In this document: positions 52,537 to 62,621 of the stretch, one piece after another
Position numbering within the stretch: position 1 is the stretch's first letter
Layout of the letters: each line of letters opens with the position of its first letter
NCBI RefSeq assembly: GCF_019075875.1
Contig: NZ_JAHOOZ010000001.1
Location: 4,964,001 to 5,028,000 of the forward strand
Reading direction: 5' to 3'
Length of the DNA: 64,000 bases
Source: Novosphingobium sp. G106
Lineage (GTDB): Bacteria; Pseudomonadota; Alphaproteobacteria; Sphingomonadales; Sphingomonadaceae
Notes under the pieces: model-generated
What the model was told of the DNA's origin: nothing
Seen by the model: only the letters and a program-made list of their open reading frames with translations
The model's database searches: none
Made by a program: the position numbers and the translations under genes

Positions 52537-54126
52537 TCATCCGTGCGGCTGGATATCGCCAAAGCCTGACCAGCCGCTGCGCGGCATTCGCAGGGAAAAG
52601 GTGACGCCATGCTCGTTTTCGAGCGAGGCCCAGACGCTTCCGCCATGCTCTTCCACGATGGTCCGACAGAGCGTCAGGCCAAGGCCCGTGCCTTTGTCCT
52701 TGGTCGTGACGAATGGTTCGAAGACGTAGGCCAGCTTGTCGGGCATGATGCCGATGCCGGTATCGCTGAATTCGAGCTGCACCTGCCAATCGTCGATCGG
52801 CGCTGAGCGAATGGCGATGTGGCGGGGGCGGTCGCGCGTCTCGCCGAGGGATTCGATCGCATTGGTGAAAAGATTGACGAGCACACGCTGCATCTGGACC
52901 CGATCGGCCGAGATGGAGGGCAGGTCCTGATCGAGCGTGAGCTGAACCACGATCCGCTTGCTGGCCAGTTCGCGGTGCAGCAACAGTGTGGTCTCACGCA
53001 CGAGTTGGTTCAGGTCGAATTCGACCGTTTCGTTGGGGCTTTTGCGGAACGCAGCCCGGATGCTCTTGATCACCTCGGCGGTTCGATCCCCGGCCTCGAT
53101 TGTGGCGCGCAGCGATTTGATCGCCATGTCGATGTCCGGCCGATCGCGGGTAAGCCAGTTCAAGCCGGCCATCGCATTCATGGAGACGGCGGTGAGCGGC
53201 TGGCCGGCTTCGTGAGAGATTGCTGCCGTCACTGCATCGAGCGTCATGAGGCGGTTGTATTGCTCGCGGTTGAGCGCCGAGGCCGACAGGGCCAAAAGGG
53301 CATAGGCTTCGGTTTTTTCGGCAATCAACGTCAGCATGACGACGACGTGAGACACCATCCCCAAGCCATAGGCAAAATACCAGGCCAGCGTGAATCGTCC
53401 GGAAGTCGTGGCGATCAGGATGACATGGATGAGCCAGGCCGAGAGCGAAAGCATGAGCCAGACGTCGAGCCGCGAATGCCGCCGCGTTATGAGCAGCGTG
53501 CTCGCGATCAGACAAAGCCCGATCAGGACGGCGATGGCGTTGCCGAGGTTGGGATAGTGCCACGCGCCGTCAGCGGCCATGAGCGGCGGGAGCTGGTTCG
53601 CGCCGCGCGTTGCCAGAAGCGTGAGAACGATCGCGACCAGAAAAGCGCCGAACACGCTGATCGTTATGCCGATCGCCGACCGCCTCGCGCTGATCGGCTT
53701 TCCCGTTTTGAGCAAGGCATAGGCGCCAATTGCGATCGGGAAGCCGCCACGCCAGAATATCGAAATCCACGTGCTGCTGCTGATCCCCCCGCCGAGCAGC
53801 CCGGCCGGCGCCAATGCTCCGGGGAAAGAGAGGCAGTGGGCGATGCAGATGACTGCTGAGAACAGATATCCCGCAGCGAGAGCCTGGTAGGCGCGGGATC
53901 GAAACACGCGGGCCTGGGTGAAAAGCAGGGTGGTGGTGACGAGATCGCAGACGAGCAGAATCGCATCGACCACCGGTATGAATATGAGGACCGGCTGCAG
54001 CCGAATTTCGCCCAGCGCGTGGACCCAGAAAGCACCGGCTAGCAGAACAAGGCCGATAGCCACCGCCAGCAGGATCTGCGTCCGATCAGGCAGTCTCTCC
54101 ATCAGGGCCGGCTGATCTTGCAGCAC
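52537..54126 (-). CDS. membrane sensor histidine kinase, MASE4-type, orphan
   Basis: A 529-residue kinase. The N-terminal 265 residues hold about eight hydrophobic segments, resembling the MASE4 type. The dimerisation box has His305 in AAISHEAGQPLTAV, and the ATPase domain has N-box NLFTNAIES, D-box FSDTGIGI and G-box KGTGLGLTLCR. No response regulator lies adjacent, so it is an orphan in this window. The sensed signal is unknown. ATG at 54102 is an alternative start. Confidence 0.85.
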   Translation of the reverse strand: MLQDQPALMERLPDRTQILLAVAIGLVLLAGAFWVHALGEIRLQPVLIFIPVVDAILLVCDLVTTTLLFTQARVFRSRAYQALAAGYLFSAVICIAHCLSFPGALAPAGLLGGGISSSTWISIFWRGGFPIAIGAYALLKTGKPISARRSAIGITISVFGAFLVAIVLTLLATRGANQLPPLMAADGAWHYPNLGNAIAVLIGLCLIASTLLITRRHSRLDVWLMLSLSAWLIHVILIATTSGRFTLAWYFAYGLGMVSHVVVMLTLIAEKTEAYALLALSASALNREQYNRLMTLDAVTAAISHEAGQPLTAVSMNAMAGLNWLTRDRPDIDMAIKSLRATIEAGDRTAEVIKSIRAAFRKSPNETVEFDLNQLVRETTLLLHRELASKRIVVQLTLDQDLPSISADRVQMQRVLVNLFTNAIESLGETRDRPRHIAIRSAPIDDWQVQLEFSDTGIGIMPDKLAYVFEPFVTTKDKGTGLGLTLCRTIVEEHGGSVWASLENEHGVTFSLRMPRSGWSGFGDIQPHG

Positions 54127-54412
54127 CGATTATTCCCATCCCAATCCAACGGTACACTACTGGACCATCAAGGTTTGCGGGGGCAGGCTATCATCTCCGG
54201 TCGTCGTCACCGGCACTGTTGAATATCAAGCTCAGGACCCACCTCGTACAAGTGTTTTTCAGCGACGGATGGTAGTCGGATGGCGCCAGCATTGTCCCGA
54301 TTCTGGACATTCGATGCAGGTTACCGCTTGCCGGCCGGATAGTCCGGTAGGGCTAGCGCTGGCGAGGTCGCCGGAACTTCGCGGAATATCGTCGCCCCAA
54401 CGCGCCGCCAGG

Positions 54413-55334
54413 CTAGAACGTACCCGTCGCTGTGCCATCGGTTGCCGTTGCTGCCAGGGGGCTCGGTTGCTCGACCGCCTTGCCGGAGCCGTCGCGCAGG
54501 GCGTGCGGTTCGAGCATGGCGGCCGTCTCGATCACGTCGAGTGCCTGCTGTGCGGCCTCGTATCGGTGCGCGGCGTCGATCCACCCTTGTGCGCCGTCGG
54601 CGCCGGGCATGCGCTCGACTTCCGCGATGGCTTCATCGATCTGGCCTCGGACCAGCATCAGCCGCGCGTGAGCGACGCGGCTTGCAGGTGTGGCTGCGGG
54701 GGCTGGAGCGCGGCGCACGACGAAAAGGCTGGCAAGTTCGCGTCTAGCGCGCGTCCAGGTGCTCTCCTCCCGTACCTGGCCGGCGAGCGCCGGCGCTGCG
54801 GCTTCGAGCTGGGCGTTGAGCTCGTCGAGCGTGACCGGATCCTTGGCGAAGGCGATGATGGTCTGGACTGCCTGCGGCTGGGCGCCGCCGAAACGGAGCT
54901 TGAGCTGATCGGCGATGACGTCGAGCTGCTCGCCCTTGGCGATCCGCCGACGGGCGGCAAAGGCGATCAGCAACGCTTCGGCGCGAGCGGCATTGCCCGA
55001 GGCGGCATTGGCCTCGCCGTCGATCCGCGTCAGTCGATCCTCGAGCAGGGCAAGGCGGGTTTCCACCGAGCCGAGCGAAGCGGCCTCGGCGGCGGCATTC
55101 GCAGCAGGCGTCGAAGGAAGCGCGCTCGCTGCAGGGGCGGGTGGAATGTCACTGCGCAGGGGGGGCTTTGCTTGCCGTGTTGCCGGGCAGGGCATAGGGC
55201 AGGTTGCCGCTGTTCACCAGCCAGCCGACCGCCACGCCGCCGAGGGCGAAAGCCAGCAATGCGACGAGCACCGTCGTCAGGGCCCGGCGAGGCCGGGGGA
55301 GCGGCAAGGGTTCGGTCAGCGTTTCGTCCTGCAT
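54413..55334 (-). pseudogene. mitofilin-like inner-membrane protein (COG4223 type), frameshifted
   Basis: The N-terminal frame (from ATG 55334) has MQDETLTEPLPLPRPRR, then one membrane helix (ALTTVLVALLAFALGGVAVGWLV). At the G7 run 55159-55165 the reading frame changes; the second frame continues from PLRSDIPPAPAA with a long helical coiled coil (SVETRLALLEDRLTRIDGEANAA) and a C-terminal region with SRVAHARLMLVRGQIDEAIAEVERMPG. One G fewer joins them as a 306-residue protein. Alphaproteobacteria often keep such a protein next to hemD. It probably shapes the inner membrane. Confidence 0.72.
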
Positions 55335-56044
55335 CAAGCTCCTGCACCGCAGTTGTCGGCGCGCGGGGTTTGGCACATCTGCCGCGCCAAGGCCAGCATG
55401 GCAGCGTCGCTGGGGGCCTCTGCCGCCTGGAGTGCAGCCCAACCGCTGCCCGCCGCGCGCGCGACCCGCGGCCCCAGTGCGGCGAGGGCAACGTTCGACC
55501 GGTCGACGTGATGCTTGTCGCAGAGCGCCGCGAAACGGTGCGCGGCCTCCGCCGAATGCAACATGACCAACGCGGGCGTGCGCAGCAGCGCGCGGAACGC
55601 TTCCGGCAGCGGCAGCGGCTCGCTGGCATAGACCACACGCTCCTGCATCGACACGGGTGGCGGCGGTATCAGCATCGTCCGCTCGCGCCCGGCGAGGCGC
55701 AGCAGCCGGCGGTGCTCGGGCGCGAGATCGCCCATCACCGCCTTGAGCCCGCCGGTCCCAGTCACCACGACGTCGAGCCCGGCCTGACGCGCGACTTCCG
55801 CCGTGACTGCGCCAACCGCATAGGTGGGTTTGCCGGCATAGGCAGCAAGCGCGGGGCCGGCATGCCGCGGCGCGTTGGCGCTACCCAGGACGATCGCGTC
55901 GAAGCTGTCCGGCGCCGGTGGCTCCCATTCCACGGCGCACACGTCGAACAGCGGGAAGCCCTGCGCATCGATCCCGAGCGCGCGGGCGGCCTCGACCGTG
56001 GCGTCGCAGCCGGGCTGCGGGCGGATGACGACGACGGGGATCAT
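55334..56044 (-). CDS. hemD: uroporphyrinogen-III synthase
   Basis: A 236-residue protein. It closes hydroxymethylbilane into uroporphyrinogen III in heme synthesis. FDAIVLGSANAPRHAGP and YAVGAVTAEVARQAGLDVVVTGTGG are typical of the two-lobed HemD. The ATG at 56044 overlaps the hemC stop by 4 bp, and the stop shares one base with the start of the mitofilin-like gene. Confidence 0.85.
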   Translation of the reverse strand: MIPVVVIRPQPGCDATVEAARALGIDAQGFPLFDVCAVEWEPPAPDSFDAIVLGSANAPRHAGPALAAYAGKPTYAVGAVTAEVARQAGLDVVVTGTGGLKAVMGDLAPEHRRLLRLAGRERTMLIPPPPVSMQERVVYASEPLPLPEAFRALLRTPALVMLHSAEAAHRFAALCDKHHVDRSNVALAALGPRVARAAGSGWAALQAAEAPSDAAMLALARQMCQTPRADNCGAGA

Positions 56045-56980
56045 GACTCTGCCAGGTGCGGCCCGGTGAAGTAGGCAGTGATCGCCGGCGTGGCGCGCGC
56101 GAGCAGATCGGCGGCGAGCCGCGCGGGGCCGGTGGAATCGGTGGCGGCAAAGGTTGCTTCGGCATCGGCGCGCTCGGCGCCGTCCGGGCTGAACACCGCG
56201 GTGCGCAGGGTCAGCGTTTCGCCCTCGGCATGGGTCAGCACCGCGACCGGGCTGTGGCAATTGCCGCCGAGCGCGGCGAGCAGCGCGCGTTCGGCGAGCA
56301 CGGCGTGGCGGCTGGGGGCGTGGTCGATCGCGGCGAGCAGGCGCTGTGTCTCGGCGTCGTCGGCGCGGCATTCGATGGCGATGGCAGCCTGGCCCGGCGC
56401 GGGCAGCCATTCGTCGGCGGGCAGGGCATGGCCGGTGCCGTTCTCGCCCAGCCGGTTGAGCCCGGCGGCGGCGAGGAAGGTAGCGTCGGCCTCGCCCGCC
56501 GCCAGCTTGGCGAGCCGCGTCGCGACATTGCCGCGGATCGGCACGACCGTGCAGTCGGGGCGGGCGTGGAGCAGCATCGCGGCGCGGCGCGGCGCGCTGG
56601 TGCCGACGCGCGCGCCCTGCGGCAAGGCGGTGATGCTCGCCGCGCCGACCAGCACGTCGCGTACATCCTCGCGCGGCAGAATCGCGGCGATCGTGATGCC
56701 GGCGGGGCGGATCGTCTCGACGTCCTTGGCTGAATGGACCGCGAAATCGATCTCGCCCGACAGGAGCGCGGCGTCTAGCTCCTTGGTCCAGAGCGCCTTG
56801 CCGCCGATATCTGCCAGCGGCCGGTCCTGGATGCGGTCGCCGCTGGCGGTGACGGTCACCAGTTCGACGTCAGCTTCGGTTAAGCCGTGCGCGGCAATCA
56901 GCCGCGCCCGCGCTTCTTGGGCCTGAACGAGGGCGAGGGGGGGACTTGCGGGTTCCCAAACGTAGTGGACGGTCGATCAT
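56041..56980 (-). pseudogene. hemC: hydroxymethylbilane synthase HemC, frameshifted in a 7-base G/C run
   Basis: The main frame covers 272 residues: GGKALWTKELDAALLSGEIDFAVHSAKD, PRGN-like VPIRGNVATRLAKL, and the dipyrromethane-binding GGNCHSPVAV Cys region. The missing N-terminus lies in another frame from ATG 56980: MIDRPLRLGTRKSP, then after removing one base from the G7 run 56937-56943, LALVQAQEARARLIAAHGL. Joined, it is 312 residues, normal for HemC. The gene is essential for heme, so an error in the sequence is likely. Confidence 0.88.
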
Positions 56981-57024
56981 GCGGGGATTGTGCTAGTCGC
57001 CAATCTCATTAAGTGGAAGCGGGG

Positions 57025-58053
57025 ATGAGGGTAGTCCTTGGTATCGAGAGCTCGTGCGACGAGACTGCCGCGGCGCTGGTGCAGGAAGACCGCGTCATCG
57101 TGGCCCAGCGGATCGCCTCACAGGACGAAGCACACCGGCCCTATGGCGGCGTCGTTCCCGAGATCGCCGCTCGCGCCCATGCCGAGATTCTGACCCCGCT
57201 GATCGCGGCGACTCTGGCCGATGCGGGCATGGAACTCGGCGATGTCGATGCCATTGCCGCGACCGCAGGGCCGGGGCTGATCGGCGGCGTGATGGTCGGG
57301 CTGGTGACTGCCAAGGCCCTGGCCATGGCAAGCGACAAGCCGCTGATCGCGATCAACCACCTCGAGGGCCACGCGCTGTCGCCGCGGCTGGCCGATGAGA
57401 GCCTCGGGTTTCCCTATCTGTTGCTGCTCGCCTCGGGCGGGCATTGCCAGCTGCTGCTGGTCGAGGGCGTCGGGCAATACCGCCGTCTCGCCACGACGAT
57501 CGACGATGCGCTGGGGGAGGCTTTCGACAAGACCGCCAAAATCCTCGGCCTCGGATACCCCGGTGGCCCGGCGGTCGAGCGGCTGGCGGGCGAAGGCGAT
57601 GCGCGTAAAGTCCCACTACCGCGCCCGCTGCTCGGCAGTTCGGAGCCGCATTTCTCCTTTGCCGGACTCAAGAGCGCCGTGCTGCGCGCCAAGCAGGCGG
57701 GTATCCATGCCGATGCCGATATTGCTGCCTCCTTCCAGCAGGCCGCGGTGGACTGCGTGATCGACCGTACCGGGCGCGCAGTCGCGGCCGCCGGACCGGT
57801 CACGGCGCTGGTCGTCGCGGGCGGCGTCGCGGCCAACAAGTCGATCCGCGCGGCGCTCGAGGCCTTGGCGGCCGAGCATGGTTTGCGCTTTGCCGCGCCG
57901 CCGCTGGCGCTCTGCACGGACAATGCCGCGATGATCGCCTGGGCCGGCGTCGAACGGCTGGGGCAGAGCGACCCGCTCGACTTCGCCGCCCGGCCGCGCT
58001 GGCCGCTCGACGCCGCGGCCGAGCCGGTGCGCGGCGCGGGAGTCAAGGCATGA
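57025..58053 (+). CDS. tsaD: tRNA N6-adenosine threonylcarbamoyltransferase TsaD
   Basis: A 342-residue enzyme for t6A modification of t[20 protein letters not shown] opens it, the metal-binding HLEGH motif follows INH, and [14 protein letters not shown] and [10 protein letters not shown] are conserved. It is divergent from hemC. ATG at 57025 gives the normal N-terminus; the GTG at 57013 would add four residues. The stop overlaps the gpsA start by 4 bp. Confidence 0.95.
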   Translation: MRVVLGIESSCDETAAALVQEDRVIVAQRIASQDEAHRPYGGVVPEIAARAHAEILTPLIAATLADAGMELGDVDAIAATAGPGLIGGVMVGLVTAKALAMASDKPLIAINHLEGHALSPRLADESLGFPYLLLLASGGHCQLLLVEGVGQYRRLATTIDDALGEAFDKTAKILGLGYPGGPAVERLAGEGDARKVPLPRPLLGSSEPHFSFAGLKSAVLRAKQAGIHADADIAASFQQAAVDCVIDRTGRAVAAAGPVTALVVAGGVAANKSIRAALEALAAEHGLRFAAPPLALCTDNAAMIAWAGVERLGQSDPLDFAARPRWPLDAAAEPVRGAGVKA

Positions 58054-59066
58054 CCCTTCGACAAGCTCAGGGCGGACGGATCGGAGTCATCGGCGGCGGC
58101 GCCTGGGGCACGGCACTGGCTCAGGCCTTGGCCAGCGACGGAAGCGAGGTCGTCCTCTGGGCGCGCGAGCCCGAGCTGGTCGCCGAGATCAATACGAGCC
58201 GCACCAACAGCCTGTTCCTGCCGAGCGCGAAACTGACTGATACCGTGCGCGCTACTGGCGACATCGCCGAGCTTGGCGGCCTTCCCGCGCTGCTCGCGGT
58301 CGTCCCCGCGCAGTTCCTCGCTTCGGTGCTTGCGGGCCTGCCCGATGGCGACCGCGATCTCGTGCTCTGCGCCAAGGGGATCGAGGCCGGCACCGGCCGC
58401 TTGATGGCCGACGTCGCGCGCGATGCCGCGCCGGCGGCCCGGCTGGCCGTGCTTTCGGGACCGACATTTGCGCACGAAGTCGCGGCCGGGCTGCCGACGG
58501 CGGTGACGCTCGCCTGCGCGGGCGGCGAGGCGCAGTGGCAGCGGCTTTCGCCGCTGATCGCGCGGAAGGCACTCAGGCCCTACTATTCGGACGACGTGAT
58601 CGGCGCCGAGATCGGCGGCGCGGTGAAGAACGTGCTGGCGATCGCCTGCGGCGTGGTCGACGGCCTGCAACTCGGCCAGAATGCCCGCGCAGCGCTGATC
58701 GCGCGCGGCTATGCCGAGATGCTGCGTTTCGGCCTCGCGCGCGGCGCCCGCGGCGAGACGCTGTCGGGACTTTGCGGCCTCGGTGATCTCGTGCTGACCT
58801 GCTCTTCGACTTCCAGCCGCAATTTCTCGCTCGGCAAGGCGCTGGGCGAGGGGCAGAGCGCCGCCCAAGCGCTTTCGGGCAAGAGCAGCGTCGCCGAAGG
58901 CGCTGCAACCGCACCGGTCCTCGCCGAACTGGCCCGCGCGGGCGGCATCGACATGCCGATCGTCGAAGCGGTCTGCCGCTTGCTCGCGGGCGAAGCGCCG
59001 GCGCGCGAGGTTGTTTCTGATCTTCTCGCGCGCCCGCTCAAGGCCGAGCAGGAGGGCAGCGCTTGA
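58050..59066 (+). CDS. gpsA: glycerol-3-phosphate dehydrogenase [NAD(P)+]
   Basis: A 338-residue enzyme making glycerol-3-phosphate for phospholipids. Cofactor motif [37 protein letters not shown], and Lys in [14 protein letters not shown] are conserved. The first residues, TLRQAQGG, are coded by a sequence that looks like a widespread sphingomonad intergenic repeat. The real start may thus be at 58050 or slightly downstream. The ATGA overlap with tsaD favours 58050. Confidence 0.94.
   Translation: MTLRQAQGGRIGVIGGGAWGTALAQALASDGSEVVLWAREPELVAEINTSRTNSLFLPSAKLTDTVRATGDIAELGGLPALLAVVPAQFLASVLAGLPDGDRDLVLCAKGIEAGTGRLMADVARDAAPAARLAVLSGPTFAHEVAAGLPTAVTLACAGGEAQWQRLSPLIARKALRPYYSDDVIGAEIGGAVKNVLAIACGVVDGLQLGQNARAALIARGYAEMLRFGLARGARGETLSGLCGLGDLVLTCSSTSSRNFSLGKALGEGQSAAQALSGKSSVAEGAATAPVLAELARAGGIDMPIVEAVCRLLAGEAPAREVVSDLLARPLKAEQEGSA
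58053..58078 (+). repeat. REP-like repeat half embedded in the start of gpsA
   Basis: CCCTTCGACAAGCTCAGGGC just after the ATG matches a short repeat that, to my knowledge, is frequent between genes in sphingomonads. Only one copy occurs in this window, so the repeat nature rests on general knowledge. Confidence 0.5.
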
Positions 59067-60583
59067 GCGCGGAAGCCCCCAGCGCCGCCAGTTCTGCCGA
59101 GCGCGAAGACATCGCCGCGATCGCCAAGGGCGGCCGCACCAATCTGCTGGGCTTTCCGCTCCGGCTGTCGGGGCGCATCCCCTTCCTGCTGATCGCCGGC
59201 CGGCTCTATGGAGCCGACGCGCTGGGGCGTCTCGCCTCGGCGCTGGTCATCATCGAGTTCGTGGCCCTGCTCAGCTCGGTCGGCCTCAAGCGCGGTCTTG
59301 CCCGCCGCCTGACCGAAGAGGATGCGCACCCGGCCAATGCGGTCGGCGATGCCATGCTGATCTCGATCGTCGTCGGCGCCGTTGCGGCCCTGGCGCTGTT
59401 CCTGTTCCCCGCGCCGATGTTCCCGAGCGGGCGCTATTCGATCTACGATCTGATGCTGCCGCTGGCGATCATCCCGATCACCGTGACCGACATCGCGCTG
59501 GCCGCACTGGCCTATCGCTTCAACGTCGGCGCGACGGTCAAGGCGCGTTCGATCGTCGAGCCCTGGACGATCTCGGGCAGCGCCCTGGCGTTCTACTACC
59601 TCGTTCCGGGCGGTCCCGAAGGCGGCCTCGCGCTCTCCTTCATCTTCGCCAACGTCTGCACTTGCGCCGCTGCGGTCGTGCCCTTGCTGCGCGCCTATGG
59701 CCTGCCGCAGAACTGGAAGCCGCATCCGCTGCACCTGCTGGGCCTCGCCCGCGCCAACCTGCCGCTCGCTCTGGCCGAGGGCGTCGAATGGGGTTCGCGC
59801 CGGCTCGACGTGTTCATCCTCGGCATGTTCGTCAGCCCCGCCGCCGTGGGCGTCTATTACATCGCGCAGCAGGTCGCGAGCCTGCCGCAGAAGCTCAAGA
59901 CCAGCTTCGAGCCCATCCTGGGCCCGGTCATCACGCGCAGCCTCAAGGAGCGCGACTATGCGGCCATCGCGCGCCAGGTCTGCCAGGTCGGCTTCTGGAT
60001 AACCGCGGCGCAGTGCGGCATCGCACTGGCGCTCGGAATCCCGGGCGAAGGCGTGATGGGCCTGGTCGGCCCGCACTTCGTCGGCGGCACCGGCGCGCTT
60101 GCGTTCCTGCTGGCCGCGGAAGTCGTCGCCGCGACCGCGGTCGTGGCCGATTCCGCGCTGATCTACATGGCGCGGATGAAGAACCTGTTCATCTCGCTCG
60201 CGACGATCCTGCTGCAGGCCGGGCTGACCGTGGGGGGTATCCTGCTGGTCGGCGAGCTCGACCTGACCGACACCGAGAAGGGCCTTTACCGCGCCGCCGC
60301 TGCAGCCGCGGCGCTGATGCTTTCGCTGGCCGTGGCGTCGGTCGGCAAGTCGCTGCTGCTGTCGCGGCTGCTGCACGAGCGGATCAACAACTGGCGCTGG
60401 TCGCTGGTCTGGGCGATCGCGGCTGCCTCGGTGGTCGGCTGGGCCGCGACGCAGTTCCTGCCGGAATGGGCGGAGCTGATCTTCGGCATACCCGCCATCC
60501 TTGCCGTCTACTGCTGGGTGATCTGGAACAAGGGTTTCGGGCCCGAGGACCGCGTGCTGTTCCGCAAGAGCGCCCCGGCCTGA
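59063..60583 (+). CDS. polysaccharide flippase / oligosaccharide translocase, Wzx-MATE type
   Basis: A 506-residue polytopic membrane protein with about 12-14 hydrophobic segments. The N-terminal part, GRTNLLGFPLRLSGRIPFLLIAGRLYGADALGRLASAL, matches PST-family flippases. It has a TTG start (59063) with GGAGG at 59051-59055, and the TTGA overlaps the gpsA stop. It probably moves lipid-linked sugar units for exopolysaccharide or LPS synthesis. Confidence 0.8.
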   Translation: MSAEAPSAASSAEREDIAAIAKGGRTNLLGFPLRLSGRIPFLLIAGRLYGADALGRLASALVIIEFVALLSSVGLKRGLARRLTEEDAHPANAVGDAMLISIVVGAVAALALFLFPAPMFPSGRYSIYDLMLPLAIIPITVTDIALAALAYRFNVGATVKARSIVEPWTISGSALAFYYLVPGGPEGGLALSFIFANVCTCAAAVVPLLRAYGLPQNWKPHPLHLLGLARANLPLALAEGVEWGSRRLDVFILGMFVSPAAVGVYYIAQQVASLPQKLKTSFEPILGPVITRSLKERDYAAIARQVCQVGFWITAAQCGIALALGIPGEGVMGLVGPHFVGGTGALAFLLAAEVVAATAVVADSALIYMARMKNLFISLATILLQAGLTVGGILLVGELDLTDTEKGLYRAAAAAAALMLSLAVASVGKSLLLSRLLHERINNWRWSLVWAIAAASVVGWAATQFLPEWAELIFGIPAILAVYCWVIWNKGFGPEDRVLFRKSAPA

Positions 60584-60720
60584 ATCGATCCTAAACTGGC
60601 TGTCTAGCTGTGGCACAGACATGCCGCAGTCACACTTCGTCGCGTCCCAGCACCATTCAGTCGCGGTTCACGGCGAATCGAGCCTCCTCGCCCTCGGGGC
60701 ATGAAGGAGGAGGATTGCCA

Positions 60721-62469
60721 ATGCGAACTGCCAGAACGCTTACCGCCACCTGTATCGTCGCACTCGTCGCCGGCTGCGCGACCTCGAAGCAGAACCAGGT
60801 CGGCTCGGCCGAGGGCGAGGACATCGTCGTCACCTCGCAGCGCGCGCAGGACGAACCGTTCTCAAGCCCGCTGATCCGCGAACACCGTCGGCAGGCCGAT
60901 GCGACCTCGGTGCCGTCACCCCCGCCGCCGCCATCGGCCGTGGCCCCCTCGATCGCAGGCAAGGCGATGGCGCCGATGCCGCGGCAGGAACAGTTCTCCC
61001 GCGCCTTCGTGCCGCCGGTGATGACCGCGACCGATCCCGGCACCGAGCGCTATGCCGGCAAGGAAGTCAGTCCCGTCCACATCGCGCGGAACGAGCCCGT
61101 CTCGACCTTCTCGGTCGACGTCGACACCGGCGCCTATGCCAATGCCCGCCGCTTCCTCGGCCTCGGCCAGTTGCCGCCGCGGGATGCGGTGCGCAGCGAG
61201 GAACTGATCAACTATTTCCGCTATGACTACGCCGCGCCGGCAACGCGCGACGTGCCGTTCACGGTGACCACTGATGTCGCGGTGACGCCGTGGAACCCGG
61301 CGACGCGGCTGATGCGCATCGGCCTGCGCGGCTACGACCTGCCCACGGCAGGCTCGCGGCCGCCGGCGAACCTGGTGTTCCTCGTCGACGTCTCCGGCTC
61401 GATGTCGGACGAGGACAAGCTGCCGCTGGTCAAGAGCGCACTCGCGGGTCTTGCGAGTGAACTCAGCCCCAAGGACAAGGTCTCGATCGTCGTCTACGCC
61501 GGCGCCGCGGGCCTCGTGCTCGAGCCGACCAGCGATCCGGCCAAGATCCGCGCAGCGCTCGACCGGCTGTCCGCCGGCGGCTCGACCGCGGGCGGCGCCG
61601 GGCTCCAGCTCGCGTACAATATCGCGCGCGACAACTTCATCCAGGGCGGGGTCAACCGCATCCTCCTCGCCACCGACGGCGATTTCAACGTCGGCGTCAG
61701 CGACAACAAGGCGCTGATCGAAATGGTCGAGAAGCAGCGCGACAGCGGCATCACCTTGACCACGCTCGGCTTCGGCCAGGGCAACTACAACGAAGCGATG
61801 ATGGAGCAGATCGCCGATCACGGGAACGGCAACTACGCCTACATCGACAGCGCGTTGGAAGCCCGCAAGGTGCTTGGCGACCAGATGAGCGCGACCCTGT
61901 TCACCATCGCCAAGGACGTGAAGATCCAGGTCGAGTTCAACCCGGCCCAAGTCAGCCAGTACCGCCTGATCGGCTACGAGAACCGGGCGCTGCGCGAGGA
62001 GGACTTCGACAACGACAAGGTCGATGCCGGTGACATCGGCGCCGGGCATCAGGTGACCGCGATCTACGAGATCGTGCCCGCGGGCGCGCAGGGCTGGATC
62101 GGCCCACGGCGCTACGAGGATGCCGCGCCAAGCACGGCGGGGAAGGCGGGCGAGCTGGCTTTCGTCAAGCTCCGCTACAAGATGCCCGACGGCAAGACCT
62201 CGCGGCTGATCGAGCGGCCGGTTTCGGCGCGGCTGATGCAGACCAGCGCGCGGCCTACGGGCGATTTCGCCTTCGCCACGGCGGTCGCCGCCTTCGGCCA
62301 GTCTCTGCGCGGCGATGCCATGATGAACGGCTTCACCCACGCCCAGATCGCTGCTTTGGCCGGACGGCAGCAGGATTTCTGGCGGCAGGAGTTCCTGCGG
62401 CTGGTCGGCGTGGCGGGATCGCTCGCTCAAGCTGAAAATACCTCCGAAATGGAGTATAAAGGAGGCTGA
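60721..62469 (+). CDS. VWA-domain lipoprotein, YfbK-like, first of a tandem pair
   Basis: A 582-residue protein. Signal peptide with lipobox ALVAGC (Cys19). The N-terminal third is Pro-rich; then a YfbK-type N-terminal domain (SVDVDTGAYANARRFL); the VWA domain starts with VFLVDVSGSMS (MIDAS Asp223-Ser227) and includes LLATDGDFNVG. A ribosome site GGAGGAGG precedes the ATG. It is probably an envelope protein with protein-binding role. The next gene is a paralog. Confidence 0.85.
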   Translation: MRTARTLTATCIVALVAGCATSKQNQVGSAEGEDIVVTSQRAQDEPFSSPLIREHRRQADATSVPSPPPPPSAVAPSIAGKAMAPMPRQEQFSRAFVPPVMTATDPGTERYAGKEVSPVHIARNEPVSTFSVDVDTGAYANARRFLGLGQLPPRDAVRSEELINYFRYDYAAPATRDVPFTVTTDVAVTPWNPATRLMRIGLRGYDLPTAGSRPPANLVFLVDVSGSMSDEDKLPLVKSALAGLASELSPKDKVSIVVYAGAAGLVLEPTSDPAKIRAALDRLSAGGSTAGGAGLQLAYNIARDNFIQGGVNRILLATDGDFNVGVSDNKALIEMVEKQRDSGITLTTLGFGQGNYNEAMMEQIADHGNGNYAYIDSALEARKVLGDQMSATLFTIAKDVKIQVEFNPAQVSQYRLIGYENRALREEDFDNDKVDAGDIGAGHQVTAIYEIVPAGAQGWIGPRRYEDAAPSTAGKAGELAFVKLRYKMPDGKTSRLIERPVSARLMQTSARPTGDFAFATAVAAFGQSLRGDAMMNGFTHAQIAALAGRQQDFWRQEFLRLVGVAGSLAQAENTSEMEYKGG

Positions 62470-62621
62470 ATGCTTGCTTAGGTGAATATTGCTGCGGCTA
62501 ATATTGCGCTGACAGTAGTCGTTTAAGTAATGATGTTTCTATAGAATTCGAAGAATACCTGACTATTTGTTCTCTTCTCACTGATTCGAGCTAGGCATCG
62601 AAATCGGAAAGAGGAGGGGAT

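Noticed and set aside
58709..60622. 637-residue minus-strand frame opposite gpsA and the flippase
   Set aside because: Low-complexity Arg/Asp/Gln-rich sequence; the plus strand holds coupled genes with ribosome sites.
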